From UBA1715 sp036752345 (GTDB lineage: Bacteria > Bacteroidota > Bacteroidia > Bacteroidales > UBA1715), in assembly GCA_036752345.1 (NCBI GenBank), contig DAIOSV010000001.1:62001-126000 (forward strand): a DNA stretch of 64,000 nucleotides. Reading direction: 5' to 3'. Positions within the stretch are counted from its first letter, which is position 1. Every line of letters begins with the position of its first letter. Positions 1 through 7,698 of this stretch are shown piece by piece. Made by a program: the position numbers and the translations under genes. Under the pieces are notes generated by a model. The model saw only the letters and a program-made list of their open reading frames with translations. It was not told the origin of the DNA and ran no database searches.

Positions 1-134
1 GCACTTTGAAATCCAAGTATATAGCTTGCACTATCATCTAATGTTTTTAATTTAACTTCATCTTTGTGTTTACATGAAAATAAACTTGCTGTGAGGCATA
101 CAATACCTGCTGTTTTAATAAGAAGAGAATTCAT
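1..134 (-). CDS. FKBP-type peptidyl-prolyl isomerase-like lipoprotein, N-terminal part (cut by window edge)
   Basis: An open frame starts with ATG at 134 and runs off the left edge (44 full codons visible). It begins with a short basic/hydrophobic signal ending in LFSC, a lipobox with Cys21, so the product should be an outer-envelope lipoprotein. The following residues (LKTLDDSASYILGFQS) resemble the dimerisation segment at the start of Bacteroidota FKBP/Mip-type isomerases and parallel the SYGLGVAFAKKI segment of the next gene. The two genes are therefore probably tandem paralogues, 13 bp apart on the same strand and likely co-transcribed. The catalytic domain lies outside the window. Confidence 0.7.
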   Translation of the reverse strand, partial: MNSLLIKTAGIVCLTASLFSCKHKDEVKLKTLDDSASYILGFQS

Positions 135-147
135 TTTTTATAAATAT

Positions 148-957
148 TTATTGTTGATTAGTTTGTTGACCAGTTGGTTCTATTTCGTTAAGACGATTAA
201 ATTCATTCAGTCTTTCAGCGTTGAGCCGTATTTTATTTACTATAACGTCAAATATAAGCGTTTCATATGGCTTTACTTTGTCCTTTTTGTAGACTTCTGA
301 GCCATAGGCATATTCGTATGATGTGAAAATTCGTACACTTCCTCCTGTCTTAATTTTAGGTAATATTTCTTGGAAAGCCGGAATAGCAGAGCCTAAATAT
401 ATTTTGGTCATTGCAGAATAATCTTGGCTATTGTATATCAATTCATTCTTTATAGTATATACTTTGAATGAGATAAAGATAGTATCAGTAACAAGAGGTG
501 CAAGTTTTCCCCATCCCGGATCTATAATTTTATACTGCAAACCATTTTTCAACTCAATAATAGTACGATCTTTTTTATTCTCGTTTAAAAAGGCTTCTCC
601 GGCTTTTTTGTTAGGAAAATTTTCTTGTTCGTATTGCTTTTGGTTTTCTGCCATTTGTTTGTTCATTTCCTCATTAAGAACTCGTGTGATTTCTTCTTCG
701 GTCATTTGAAGATTGCCACTCGAATCGAAATAATCAATGATACCTTGCATAAAGTATTTAAAATCAACCGATTCAATATTATTGTCTTTTAAGTTTTGAG
801 GAATTTTCTTGGCAAACGCTACGCCCAATCCGTATGACGTTGAGTCGTGGCGTGTAACAACTAAGGTCTCGTCTTTGTCAGGAGAACATGCTGTTATTGT
901 CAAAATTAGCGTGGTAATTATGAAAAAGAGAGCTCGATATGTGTGAGAATTGTTCAC
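148..957 (-). CDS. FKBP-type peptidyl-prolyl cis-trans isomerase lipoprotein
   Basis: A 269-residue protein predicted to catalyse prolyl isomerisation and help fold envelope proteins. The start is GTG at 957. A hydrophobic segment ends in the lipobox TITAC (Cys24). Residues about 40-110 form the helical N-terminal region of Mip/FkpA-type proteins, with the segment SYGLGVAFAKKI. Residues about 130-245 form the FKBP domain, visible as LKNGLQYKIIDPGWG, the flap-region IPAFQEILPKIKTGG and the closing strand PYETLIFDVIV. The canonical VxVxYTG strand is replaced by DTIFISFKVYTI, so catalytic activity may be weak. The C-terminal tail is Gln/Asn-rich. A promoter-like TATATTTG lies 17 bp upstream of the start. 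Confidence 0.85.
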   Translation of the reverse strand: MNNSHTYRALFFIITTLILTITACSPDKDETLVVTRHDSTSYGLGVAFAKKIPQNLKDNNIESVDFKYFMQGIIDYFDSSGNLQMTEEEITRVLNEEMNKQMAENQKQYEQENFPNKKAGEAFLNENKKDRTIIELKNGLQYKIIDPGWGKLAPLVTDTIFISFKVYTIKNELIYNSQDYSAMTKIYLGSAIPAFQEILPKIKTGGSVRIFTSYEYAYGSEVYKKDKVKPYETLIFDVIVNKIRLNAERLNEFNRLNEIEPTGQQTNQQ

Positions 958-973
958 CTATTTTGTATTTCTG

Positions 974-981
974 CAAATATA
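974..981 (-). promoter_or_regulatory. Bacteroidota -7 box for the FKBP genes
   Basis: Read on the minus strand the sequence is TATATTTG, an exact match to the Bacteroidota -7 consensus TAnnTTTG, 17 bp before the GTG start at 957. No clear TTTG -33 element is seen, only a TCAAG about 19 bp upstream. Confidence 0.5.
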
Positions 982-1029
982 CGTTTTTTACAAGAATCGC
1001 TTGATTTAAAAGAGTATTTTTTTGTCCAG

Positions 1030-1704
1030 TTATCCAATAACAAATAGTGGGTCTCCTTCCATAACCGCTTGGCCTTCTTTTACAACTATAGATTGAAGCG
1101 TGCCCGATGTTTCTGCTACAACATTGTTTACCATTTTCATGGAATCCATCGTAAGCACAACATCGCCCGCCTTAACTGTCGAACCTTCGGGAATTAAAAT
1201 TTGCACGATAGTTCCCGGAAGTGGAGCTGTTGTTGCAGAATCTGTAGATACGGCTTTTGCTTTTGGCTTTGCAGGAGAATTACTGCAATTCTTAAGTTCT
1301 ATGCACGAATCACCCGCAGGAAGGTTTTGTCCAATAGCAACGTTCATTTTCCCAATAACGCCATCTTTGTCGGCCGTAATGTTGCATACTTTTCCGTTTG
1401 ATTCCATTGTGAAAAGCACATCATCTTTCTTTACCAACTGTCCACTGTTTACATATACTTTGAGTATAGAAAGCGGTTGGCCTTCGGTGCTTTCTACATT
1501 GCAAATAGGTCTTGATTCTACAACAGAATGTGTAGTAGGAGCAGGTGTTGGCATTGGTGCTGGTTTTACCACAACCGGTTCCGGGCGTTCAATTTTTATG
1601 GTAAGATTTTTCCCATTCACAGCAACTTCTGCTATGTTATTCTTGAGCTTATTGATGATAACTTCGTAGGGCTTGTCTTGTATGGTAAATGAAAATTTGT
1701 TCAT
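1030..1704 (-). CDS. Biotin carrier subunit of acyl-CoA carboxylase, with two biotinyl-like domains
   Basis: A 224-residue carrier that should shuttle CO2 on biotin to the carboxyltransferase encoded just upstream in the same operon. Residues 1-45 form a small beta domain (FSFTIQDKPYEVII) as in glutaconyl/methylmalonyl-CoA decarboxylase gamma chains. A Pro/Ala/Thr linker follows at about 45-65. Two lipoyl/biotinyl folds come next: residues about 68-138 and 155-224. The second has the biotin acceptor motif MDSMKM, with Lys in the middle, and the typical ending GDPLFVIG. The first reads MESNGK at the equivalent position and lacks the MKM acceptor, so it is probably not biotinylated. The gene starts 3 bp after the 65-residue gene ends. 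No biotin carboxylase subunit lies in the window. Confidence 0.85.
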   Translation of the reverse strand: MNKFSFTIQDKPYEVIINKLKNNIAEVAVNGKNLTIKIERPEPVVVKPAPMPTPAPTTHSVVESRPICNVESTEGQPLSILKVYVNSGQLVKKDDVLFTMESNGKVCNITADKDGVIGKMNVAIGQNLPAGDSCIELKNCSNSPAKPKAKAVSTDSATTAPLPGTIVQILIPEGSTVKAGDVVLTMDSMKMVNNVVAETSGTLQSIVVKEGQAVMEGDPLFVIG

Positions 1705-1707
1705 GTG

Positions 1708-1905
1708 TTACTTTTTTAATTGGTTGATACCAAATATTTTAGAATTCCAATCTGATGAAGGTGAATGTGTTATGGTTAAAACACGCTCATCGCATCCTCC
1801 TCTGTAGTACAGATTCAAAGCGGTGGTAATAGCCAACAATTCTTCTTTAGTTGCATCACCGTTAAGAATTTTCAATGTTATTTTTTGTGCGTTTTTGTCT
1901 TCCAT
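1708..1905 (-). CDS. Small acyl-CoA carboxylase epsilon-like protein (65 aa)
   Basis: A 65-residue soluble protein lying between the carboxyltransferase (11 bp upstream) and the biotin carrier (3 bp downstream), so it is very likely a subunit or accessory factor of the same enzyme. The pattern LKILNGDATKEELLAITTAL followed after a linker by a lone Trp (SSDWNSKI) matches the general form of actinobacterial acyl-CoA carboxylase epsilon subunits, which read roughly VvrGnPTpeElAAl ... W. It has no membrane segment, so it is not the OadG-type gamma chain often found in Bacteroidota decarboxylase operons. The assignment rests on pattern and context and is not proven. Confidence 0.6.
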   Translation of the reverse strand: MEDKNAQKITLKILNGDATKEELLAITTALNLYYRGGCDERVLTITHSPSSDWNSKIFGINQLKK

Positions 1906-1916
1906 GGCAAATCCTA

Positions 1917-3476
1917 TTACAATGGCATATTAGAGTGTTTTTTCATTGGATTAGTCAACCGTTTTGTTTGGAGCATTTCAAACGCGCGGATTATTCTAAA
2001 ACGAGTTTCGTGAGGGAGAATAACGTCGTCAATGTAGCCACGAGTAGCTGCTTGGTGTGGGCTTGCAAATTTTGACTCGTATTCGTTGATTTTTTCAGCT
2101 TTAAATTGTTTGCGTTCTTCGTCGTTCTCGATTGCTTTCATGGCTTTGCCTTGAAGAATTTCAATAGCTCCGGCAGCTCCCATAACGGCAATTTCAGCAT
2201 TTGGCCACGCGTAGTTCATATCGCCACGCAATTGTTTACAGCTCATAACAATGTGGGCGCCTCCGTACGATTTACGTACGGTAATTGTAACTTTTGGTAC
2301 GGTAGCTTCTCCGTATGCAAAAAGTAATTTAGCTCCGTGGTCAATAATTCCGGCATATTCCTGGCCTGTTCCACAAAGGAATCCGGGAACGTCAACCAAT
2401 GAAAGAATTGGAATATTAAAGGCATCACAAAAACGAATAAATCGCGCAGCCTTACGAGAAGCGTTGCAATCAAGTACGCCGGCCATATAATTCGGTTGAT
2501 TTGCTATAATTCCTGTTGAACGTCCATTAAAATGACCAAAACCACAAATGATGTTTTTTGCAAAGTCTTTTTGAATTTCAAAAAACTCAGAATCATCAAC
2601 GATTGAGCTGATGATGTCTTTCATGTTGTATGGTTTGTTTGGGTCGTCGGGAAGGATTGTGTCTAAGTTGTAGTCCTCTCTATTGTACGCATCGCTTGTC
2701 TCTCTTTGGGGAGCATCCTCCATATTGTTTTGAGGAATAAATGACAACAACTGACGCACGGTTTCGAGTCCTTCTTCTTCGGTAGCTGCCGTAAGGTGGC
2801 ACACGCCTGATTTGGTTGAATGTACGTGAGCACCACCAAGTTGATCGTCGGTAACGTCCTCGCCGGTCACGGTTTTTACAACTTTCGGTCCGGTAATGTA
2901 CATACAACTGTTTTGCTCTGTCATTACAATGAAATCGGTGAGGGCAGGAGAGTAAACGGCACCTCCGGCGCACAATCCGTATATGAGCGAAATTTGAGGA
3001 ATTACACCTGATGCAAGTATATTGCGTTCGAAGATTTCTCCGAATCCGGCTAAAGCGCATGCGCCTTCCTGAATACGGGCACCTCCTGAGTCGTTTATGC
3101 CAATAACGGGAGCTCCCAACTTCATTGCCATGTCCATTACTTTGCAGATTTTTTGTGACATGGTTTCAGAAAGAGTTCCTGCTATTACCGTAAAATCTTG
3201 TGAATAAATAAATACAAGTCTTCCGTTGATTGTACCACTTCCAACAACAACACCATCGCCGTAGAACACTTTTTTCTCCATACCGAAATCGGTACAGCGA
3301 TGAGTAACAAACATATCTATTTCTTCGAAACTGCCTTTGTCGAGCAGCATTTCAATACGTTCGCGTGCTGTGTATTTCCCTTTGCTATGTTGATTGTCAA
3401 TTGCTTTTTGCCCACCGGCGTTATATGCTTCCTCACGCATTGCGAGGAAATTTTCAGTTTTTTCTTGATTATTCAT
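1917..3476 (-). CDS. Acyl-CoA carboxylase carboxyltransferase (propionyl-CoA carboxylase beta / methylmalonyl-CoA decarboxylase alpha type)
   Basis: A 519-residue biotin-dependent carboxyltransferase moving CO2 between biotin and an acyl-CoA, typically propionyl-CoA/methylmalonyl-CoA. Length and motifs are standard for the family: an N-terminal KGKYTARERIEMLLD, an oxyanion-hole region GGARIQEGACALAGFGEIF, a Gly-rich GLCAGGAVYSPAL, the second half with DVPGFLCGTGQEYAGIIDHG and KSYGGAHIVM, and the C-terminal GYIDDVILPHETR. It leads an operon with the epsilon-like protein and biotin carrier. The sequence does not separate a carboxylase from a decarboxylase. No membrane beta subunit of a sodium-pumping decarboxylase is nearby. 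A cobalamin adenosyltransferase at 53.6-54.2 kb fits a B12-dependent methylmalonyl-CoA route. Confidence 0.9.
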   Translation of the reverse strand: MNNQEKTENFLAMREEAYNAGGQKAIDNQHSKGKYTARERIEMLLDKGSFEEIDMFVTHRCTDFGMEKKVFYGDGVVVGSGTINGRLVFIYSQDFTVIAGTLSETMSQKICKVMDMAMKLGAPVIGINDSGGARIQEGACALAGFGEIFERNILASGVIPQISLIYGLCAGGAVYSPALTDFIVMTEQNSCMYITGPKVVKTVTGEDVTDDQLGGAHVHSTKSGVCHLTAATEEEGLETVRQLLSFIPQNNMEDAPQRETSDAYNREDYNLDTILPDDPNKPYNMKDIISSIVDDSEFFEIQKDFAKNIICGFGHFNGRSTGIIANQPNYMAGVLDCNASRKAARFIRFCDAFNIPILSLVDVPGFLCGTGQEYAGIIDHGAKLLFAYGEATVPKVTITVRKSYGGAHIVMSCKQLRGDMNYAWPNAEIAVMGAAGAIEILQGKAMKAIENDEERKQFKAEKINEYESKFASPHQAATRGYIDDVILPHETRFRIIRAFEMLQTKRLTNPMKKHSNMPL

Positions 3477-3540
3477 ACTTGCATATTTGCTTAACTAGAA
3501 ATTCAAATAGTAAGTTGTATTTCTATCTTTTTATCGTTAG

Positions 3541-3548
3541 CAAAAATA
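3541..3548 (-). promoter_or_regulatory. -7 box for the acyl-CoA carboxylase operon
   Basis: The minus strand reads TATTTTTG, matching TAnnTTTG, 65 bp before the carboxyltransferase start. It shares a 204-bp divergent intergenic region with the promoter at 3642. Confidence 0.45.
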
Positions 3549-3641
3549 GGAATTTTACTTAATTCTATGTTTGTTTTTATTTGATTTTGTGGCTTTACTA
3601 AAAAATATGTATATGAGGTCGGGATTTTATAGGAAAAAATG

Positions 3642-3649
3642 TATTTTTG
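3642..3649 (+). promoter_or_regulatory. -7 box for the alpha-oxoamine synthase gene
   Basis: TATTTTTG lies 31 bp upstream of the ATG at 3681. It is oriented divergently from the carboxylase promoter. Confidence 0.5.
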
Positions 3650-3680
3650 CTGAAGTACTCATTAATAAATATAATATCAG

Positions 3681-4940
3681 ATGGATATATTTGAAAGAAT
3701 AAAAGAATCAACAGGCGGTCCTATAGGACAGTATAGAGAAAAAGTTGAAGGCTATTATTCGTTTCCAAAATTGGAAGGCGAGATTGGTCCTCATATGAAA
3801 TTTCAAGGTAACGATGTATTATGTTGGAGTTTAAATAACTATTTAGGTTTAGCAAATCACCCAGAAATTAGAAAAGTTGACGGCGAAGCTGCACAACGTT
3901 GGGGGATGGCTTATCCAATGGGTAGCCGTATGTTGACCGGAAATACTTCATTACATGAAAAATTGGAACGTGAATTAGCTGATTTTGAAAAGAAAGAAGC
4001 AGCTTTCTTGTTCAACTTTGGATATCAAGGTATTGTTTCTACTATTGATTCTCTCATGACTCGTCATGATGTGATTGTGTTCGATGCAGAGTGCCATGCA
4101 TGTTTAATGGATGGTAAACGTTTACATACGGGAAAATCATTTTCATATAAACATAACGATATCGTTAGCTGTGAGCAAAAATTGAAAGTTGCTACTCAGT
4201 TAGCAGAAGAACAAGGTGGTGGCGTTCTACTTATTACCGAAGGTGTATATGGAATGACCGGAGCTCTTGGTATTTTGGATCAAATAGTTGCTCTTAAAAA
4301 GAAATATAACTTTAGATTCATGATTGATGATGCTCATGGTTTCGGTGTTATGGGTCCTAATGGACGCGGAACTTCTGAACATTTCAATGTAATGGATGGC
4401 GTTGATATTTATATTGGTGCGTACGCAAAATCAATGGCTACTATTGGTGGTTTCGTTGCTTCTGAAAAAGTGGTAATTGATTTCTTACGCTACAATATGC
4501 GTTCTCAAATATACGCAAAAGCATTGCCAATGCCGGTAGTTGAAGGCTGTTTGAAACGTTTGGAAATTATTCGTAGTGCCGAAGGTGATGAACTTCGCAA
4601 AAAATTGTGGGTTGTGACTCGTCGTTTACAAAAAGGATTCAGAGATCTTGGTTTCGAAATCGGTCCTTCTGAAGCATGCGTTACGCCAATTCACATTATG
4701 GGCGGACCTATTGAAGCCGTTAATATGGCGTATGATTTGCGTGAAAACTACAAGATATTCTGCTCAATTGTTGTATATCCTGTAATTCCTCCGGGAATGA
4801 TTATTTTCCGTATCATTTCAACTGCTTCTCACTCTATTGAAGATGTAGATTATACATTGAATACTTTCAAAGAAATTAGAAAGAAATTGCAAGAAGGTGT
4901 GTATGATACCAAAGAAATGAAAGACGTTACTGTAAAATAA
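3681..4940 (+). CDS. Alpha-oxoamine synthase family PLP enzyme (serine palmitoyltransferase-like)
   Basis: A 419-residue fold-type I PLP enzyme that condenses an amino acid with an acyl thioester. Visible marks are the substrate-binding NNYLGLANHP (52-61), the stacking His139 (DAECHACLMDG), the cofactor Asp in MIDDAHGFGVMG (about 214-225) and the PLP lysine Lys250 in AYAKSMATIGGF. The MATIGGF context resembles serine palmitoyltransferase (ASIGGF) more than BioF or KBL, and no biotin or threonine genes are adjacent. In Bacteroidota such enzymes start sphingolipid or sulfonolipid synthesis. Cysteate or another amino acid could equally be the substrate. The gene is monocistronic, with its own promoter and a strong terminator. 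Confidence 0.8.
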   Translation: MDIFERIKESTGGPIGQYREKVEGYYSFPKLEGEIGPHMKFQGNDVLCWSLNNYLGLANHPEIRKVDGEAAQRWGMAYPMGSRMLTGNTSLHEKLERELADFEKKEAAFLFNFGYQGIVSTIDSLMTRHDVIVFDAECHACLMDGKRLHTGKSFSYKHNDIVSCEQKLKVATQLAEEQGGGVLLITEGVYGMTGALGILDQIVALKKKYNFRFMIDDAHGFGVMGPNGRGTSEHFNVMDGVDIYIGAYAKSMATIGGFVASEKVVIDFLRYNMRSQIYAKALPMPVVEGCLKRLEIIRSAEGDELRKKLWVVTRRLQKGFRDLGFEIGPSEACVTPIHIMGGPIEAVNMAYDLRENYKIFCSIVVYPVIPPGMIIFRIISTASHSIEDVDYTLNTFKEIRKKLQEGVYDTKEMKDVTVK

Positions 4941-4961
4941 TAGGTATAGTTATATAAAGGA

Positions 4962-4992
4962 AAAGGAAATCCTTGTGGTTTCCTTTTTTTTA
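4962..4992 (+). terminator. Intrinsic terminator after the alpha-oxoamine synthase gene
   Basis: AAAAGGAAA and TTTCCTTTT form a 9-bp stem around a 9-nt loop, followed by a run of T. It ends only 9 bp before the next gene's ATG at 5002, which argues against the earlier in-frame start at 4975. Confidence 0.8.
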
Positions 4993-5001
4993 TTCTCTTC
5001 T

Positions 5002-5721
5002 ATGAAAAAATTTTGTCTTTATATTGTTTGTTCGTTGTTTGTCTCAATTTCTTTTGGGCAGACTCGGGTGGATTATAGAGATGCCAACTATTTGTCGTGC
5101 GACAGTGCTTCTGCAAAGTATATATTTCAAACAGGTCGCAATGACATTGACGGTCGCTGGGTTCAGAATATTTATACACCAGAAATGCGCTTGCTCAGTA
5201 AAACGAGCTATAAAGATTCTACATTGGATATCATAGAGGGCTGTCGTACCATGTATCATTATAATGGCGTTGTTAAAACTCGTGCATGCTATGTTGACGG
5301 CATTCTTGACGGAGAAGTGCTTTGTATGTATTCTAATGGAATAACACGCAGAAATGATATCTATCAATATGGGAATTTGGTAGAAGGAGCGTGTTACGCA
5401 TCAAACGGAATGAAAATTACGTATTTCGATTTTGAGAAACCTGCACGCTATGTTGGAGGTATTCCTGCACTATATACGGCTATTTCTGTCAATTCACAGT
5501 CAATAAAAATTCCTGAAACAGACAAAATTACCGGAAATGTGAAAGCTATTTTATACATCAACGCCGAAGGTTCAATTGTTGATGTGCGTATTGTTCAGGG
5601 TTTACATCCTTTGTATGATGCCGAAGTAATACGAATTTGCAAGCATTTAGGAAAATTTGATCCGGCCGAACTTGATGGAGAACCCGTTAATTCAACCTTC
5701 CCGTTACTTATTTCCTTTTAG
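5002..5721 (+). CDS. Secreted protein with MORN-like repeats and a TonB C-terminal-like domain
   Basis: A 239-residue exported protein. The start at 5002 gives a clean signal peptide (MKKFCLYIVCSLFVSISFGQ); an upstream in-frame start would lie inside the preceding terminator. Residues about 65-135 carry toxin-antitoxin/MORN-style repeats (YHYNGVVKTRACYVDGILDG, YSNGITRRNDIYQYGNLVEG). The last 75 residues resemble the TonB C-terminal fold (TGNVKAILYINAEGSIVDVRIVQGLHPLYDAEVIRI), which normally contacts TonB-dependent receptors. There is no N-terminal membrane anchor after the signal, so it is not a standard energy transducer. The function is unknown. The 3' end overlaps the convergent GH16 gene by 14 bp. 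Confidence 0.7.
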   Translation: MKKFCLYIVCSLFVSISFGQTRVDYRDANYLSCDSASAKYIFQTGRNDIDGRWVQNIYTPEMRLLSKTSYKDSTLDIIEGCRTMYHYNGVVKTRACYVDGILDGEVLCMYSNGITRRNDIYQYGNLVEGACYASNGMKITYFDFEKPARYVGGIPALYTAISVNSQSIKIPETDKITGNVKAILYINAEGSIVDVRIVQGLHPLYDAEVIRICKHLGKFDPAELDGEPVNSTFPLLISF

Positions 5722-6583
5722 GCTTTCTCCACGGAGTTATTTTTTCATTCCGAGTAATTGCATCTGATGATTTTCGGTACAATTCATTTGTTGGTACTTG
5801 TTTGTACACTTTTACATAATCAACAAACATAGTGTCGGCATATTCAGCGGAAATAGGAGGCTTGTTCCATCTATTGATTGCCAAGTTGATAATAATTCGT
5901 ACCGAATCTGTTATGTTGTGTTGAGAAACTTTATACACTTTTTTCCCGTCAACGTACCATACCATGTCTTTTTCGGTCCATTTAACACCGTATGTATGCC
6001 AATCGGTGTATGAGAAGTTTTTCATCTTTTTCTCTTTGTAATGACTTTTTAGGTCGGGATATTCTGTGTGCAGGTTCATGGTTATGACATTCGAAGGTTT
6101 ATTTCCCAGCATTTCAAAGATGTCTATTTCTCCGGCATTTGATGGCGTATCTGTGTGCTCAAACGTCCAAAAGGCAGGCCAATAGAAACTTTTGTAGGGC
6201 ATCTTCATTCTGCTTTCAATGTATCCAAAGTGTGTGGTATGGTCTATGTTTGTTTCTATCCAACCAGAAGTGCCGGTGTGCCTTCCTTCTATGCAACTGC
6301 CACATGCTCCCGATATTGCTTGAGGTGGGTATTTCGGACAGTCTGCCGAATCCGAATTGACAATGATGTAGAGCAATCCATTGTTTGTGGTAACATTTTC
6401 TTTGAGATAGAGCTGAGGGTCTCCATAGTGGTCGCTATAGTCGGCAATGTTCCATATTGCATGGTTGAGAGAGTCAAACGTATCTTCCCAAGCAAGAGTC
6501 CAATTTGTTCGTTGAAAAACAGATTGCGCTGTAGAACTGAATACTACAAGCAAGAAAGTAAGAGTGTATGCGAATCGTTTCAT
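5708..6583 (-). CDS. Glycoside hydrolase family 16 beta-glucanase
   Basis: A 291-residue secreted endo-glucanase of GH16 (laminarinase/lichenase-type), cleaving beta-1,3(-1,4) glucans or related galactans. The catalytic signature E-I-D-x-x-E is present in AGEIDIFEML, preceded by WPAFWTF, and the C-terminal strand is FVDYVKVYK. The start is taken at 6583 (MKRFAYTLTFLLVVFSSTAQ, a signal peptide); a longer frame would begin inside the hairpin at 6603-6638. Four Cys cluster around residues 84-98 (Cys-Pro-Lys ... CGSC). A short basic tail follows the domain. It could be an agarase or carrageenase-type member; substrate cannot be fixed here. Confidence 0.85.
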   Translation of the reverse strand: MKRFAYTLTFLLVVFSSTAQSVFQRTNWTLAWEDTFDSLNHAIWNIADYSDHYGDPQLYLKENVTTNNGLLYIIVNSDSADCPKYPPQAISGACGSCIEGRHTGTSGWIETNIDHTTHFGYIESRMKMPYKSFYWPAFWTFEHTDTPSNAGEIDIFEMLGNKPSNVITMNLHTEYPDLKSHYKEKKMKNFSYTDWHTYGVKWTEKDMVWYVDGKKVYKVSQHNITDSVRIIINLAINRWNKPPISAEYADTMFVDYVKVYKQVPTNELYRKSSDAITRNEKITPWRKPKRK

Positions 6584-6602
6584 AGTCTGTTTTTTAATGA
6601 AC

Positions 6603-6638
6603 AAAAAAGGGAATTTTCGCAATGAGAATTCCCTTTTT
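6603..6638 (-). terminator. Intrinsic terminator of the korAB operon
   Basis: AAAAAGGGAATT and AATTCCCTTTTT form a hairpin with T-runs on both sides, so it can act in both directions. It lies 42 bp after the korB stop and between korB and the GH16 gene. Confidence 0.75.
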
Positions 6639-6679
6639 GTTTGTATTGGTATGTCTCTCTCTCTTATAGAGACAACTTG

Positions 6680-7681
6680 TTATTTAACTTCCCAAGTATC
6701 GTTGGTCATAAGCAATTCTTCGAAGTTGTGATATTTCTTTTTGCTTGAAACCTCTTCGATTTGTGCATCAACAGCGTCATTGTAGGTTGGAGCTTCTACA
6801 TCACGAATTACACCAAGAGCGATAGGGAAGTCGGGGCCTTCCATAAGTGCTAATTTGAATTGTAATGTATTGTCTTCGCTATGAGCATCATGAACAAGAA
6901 TGTCTTTTTCTGTAATGCCATTTTCTCCGATTTTGACAACTTTTAATCCAAAACCTTGTTGCATTAAACCGAATTCGCGGTTTTTACCGAAAATCATAGG
7001 TTCGCCATGTTTTAAATAGATAGCATTTTTTGCTCTATCTTCAGGTTTGTTAACGCTTGCGTATGCTCCATCGTTGAATATAACGCAGTTTTGCAAAATT
7101 TCGCAAACAGAAGATCCTTTGTGTGCATGAGCTGCTTTTAAAACCTCAATAGTTCCGGCAGCATCAGTTGCTACGGCTCTTGCAAAGAAATGACCTCTTG
7201 CTCCAAAACAAAGTTCTGCTGGGCGGAATGGGTCTTCTACCGTTCCGTATGGAGATGATTTGCTCACAAAGCCACGAGGAGATGTTGGAGAATATTGTCC
7301 TTTGGTCAGACCATAGATTCTATTGTTTAAAAGAATCATGTTGATGTCGATGTTACGACGGTTAGCATGAATAAAGTGGTTACCACCAATAGCTAAACCA
7401 TCACCATCACCAGAGATTTGCCAAACAGAAAGTTTTGGATTTGCAACTTTACATCCGGTAGCAATTGCAGCAGCACGGCCGTGAATAGTATTCATGCCAT
7501 ATGTTGCCATATAGTGAGGTAAACGGCTAGAGCAACCAATACCTGATATTACAGAGGTATCTTGTGGTGCAACGCCTATTTCTGCCATGGCTTTTTGAAG
7601 TGAAGCCAAAAAGAAGTGGTCTCCACATCCCGGACACCAACGTGGTTGTCCTTTCTTAAAATCTTTTGCTGTATATTCCAT
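6680..7681 (-). CDS. korB: 2-oxoglutarate:ferredoxin oxidoreductase, beta subunit
   Basis: A 333-residue TPP-binding subunit that, with KorA, oxidatively decarboxylates a 2-oxoacid to its acyl-CoA and reduces ferredoxin (or runs in reverse). The TPP motif runs from GDGDGLAIGGNHFIHA to ILLNN. Fe-S ligands are visible as RWCPGCGDHFFL near residues 15-26, SGIGCSSRLPHY near 46-57, and a later Cys in EILQNCVIFNDG. It follows korA by 17 bp. The 2-oxoglutarate assignment is from overall family form; pyruvate or branched-chain oxoacids cannot be excluded. Low-potential electrons from this enzyme are one possible input for the Hdr-like cluster at 15-20 kb. Confidence 0.9.
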   Translation of the reverse strand: MEYTAKDFKKGQPRWCPGCGDHFFLASLQKAMAEIGVAPQDTSVISGIGCSSRLPHYMATYGMNTIHGRAAAIATGCKVANPKLSVWQISGDGDGLAIGGNHFIHANRRNIDINMILLNNRIYGLTKGQYSPTSPRGFVSKSSPYGTVEDPFRPAELCFGARGHFFARAVATDAAGTIEVLKAAHAHKGSSVCEILQNCVIFNDGAYASVNKPEDRAKNAIYLKHGEPMIFGKNREFGLMQQGFGLKVVKIGENGITEKDILVHDAHSEDNTLQFKLALMEGPDFPIALGVIRDVEAPTYNDAVDAQIEEVSSKKKYHNFEELLMTNDTWEVK

Positions 7682-7698
7682 GATAATTTTCTCCTTTT

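Noticed and set aside
1100..1669. A 189-codon plus-strand frame opposite the biotin carrier
   Set aside because: It mirrors a strongly supported gene on the other strand and has no recognisable protein features.
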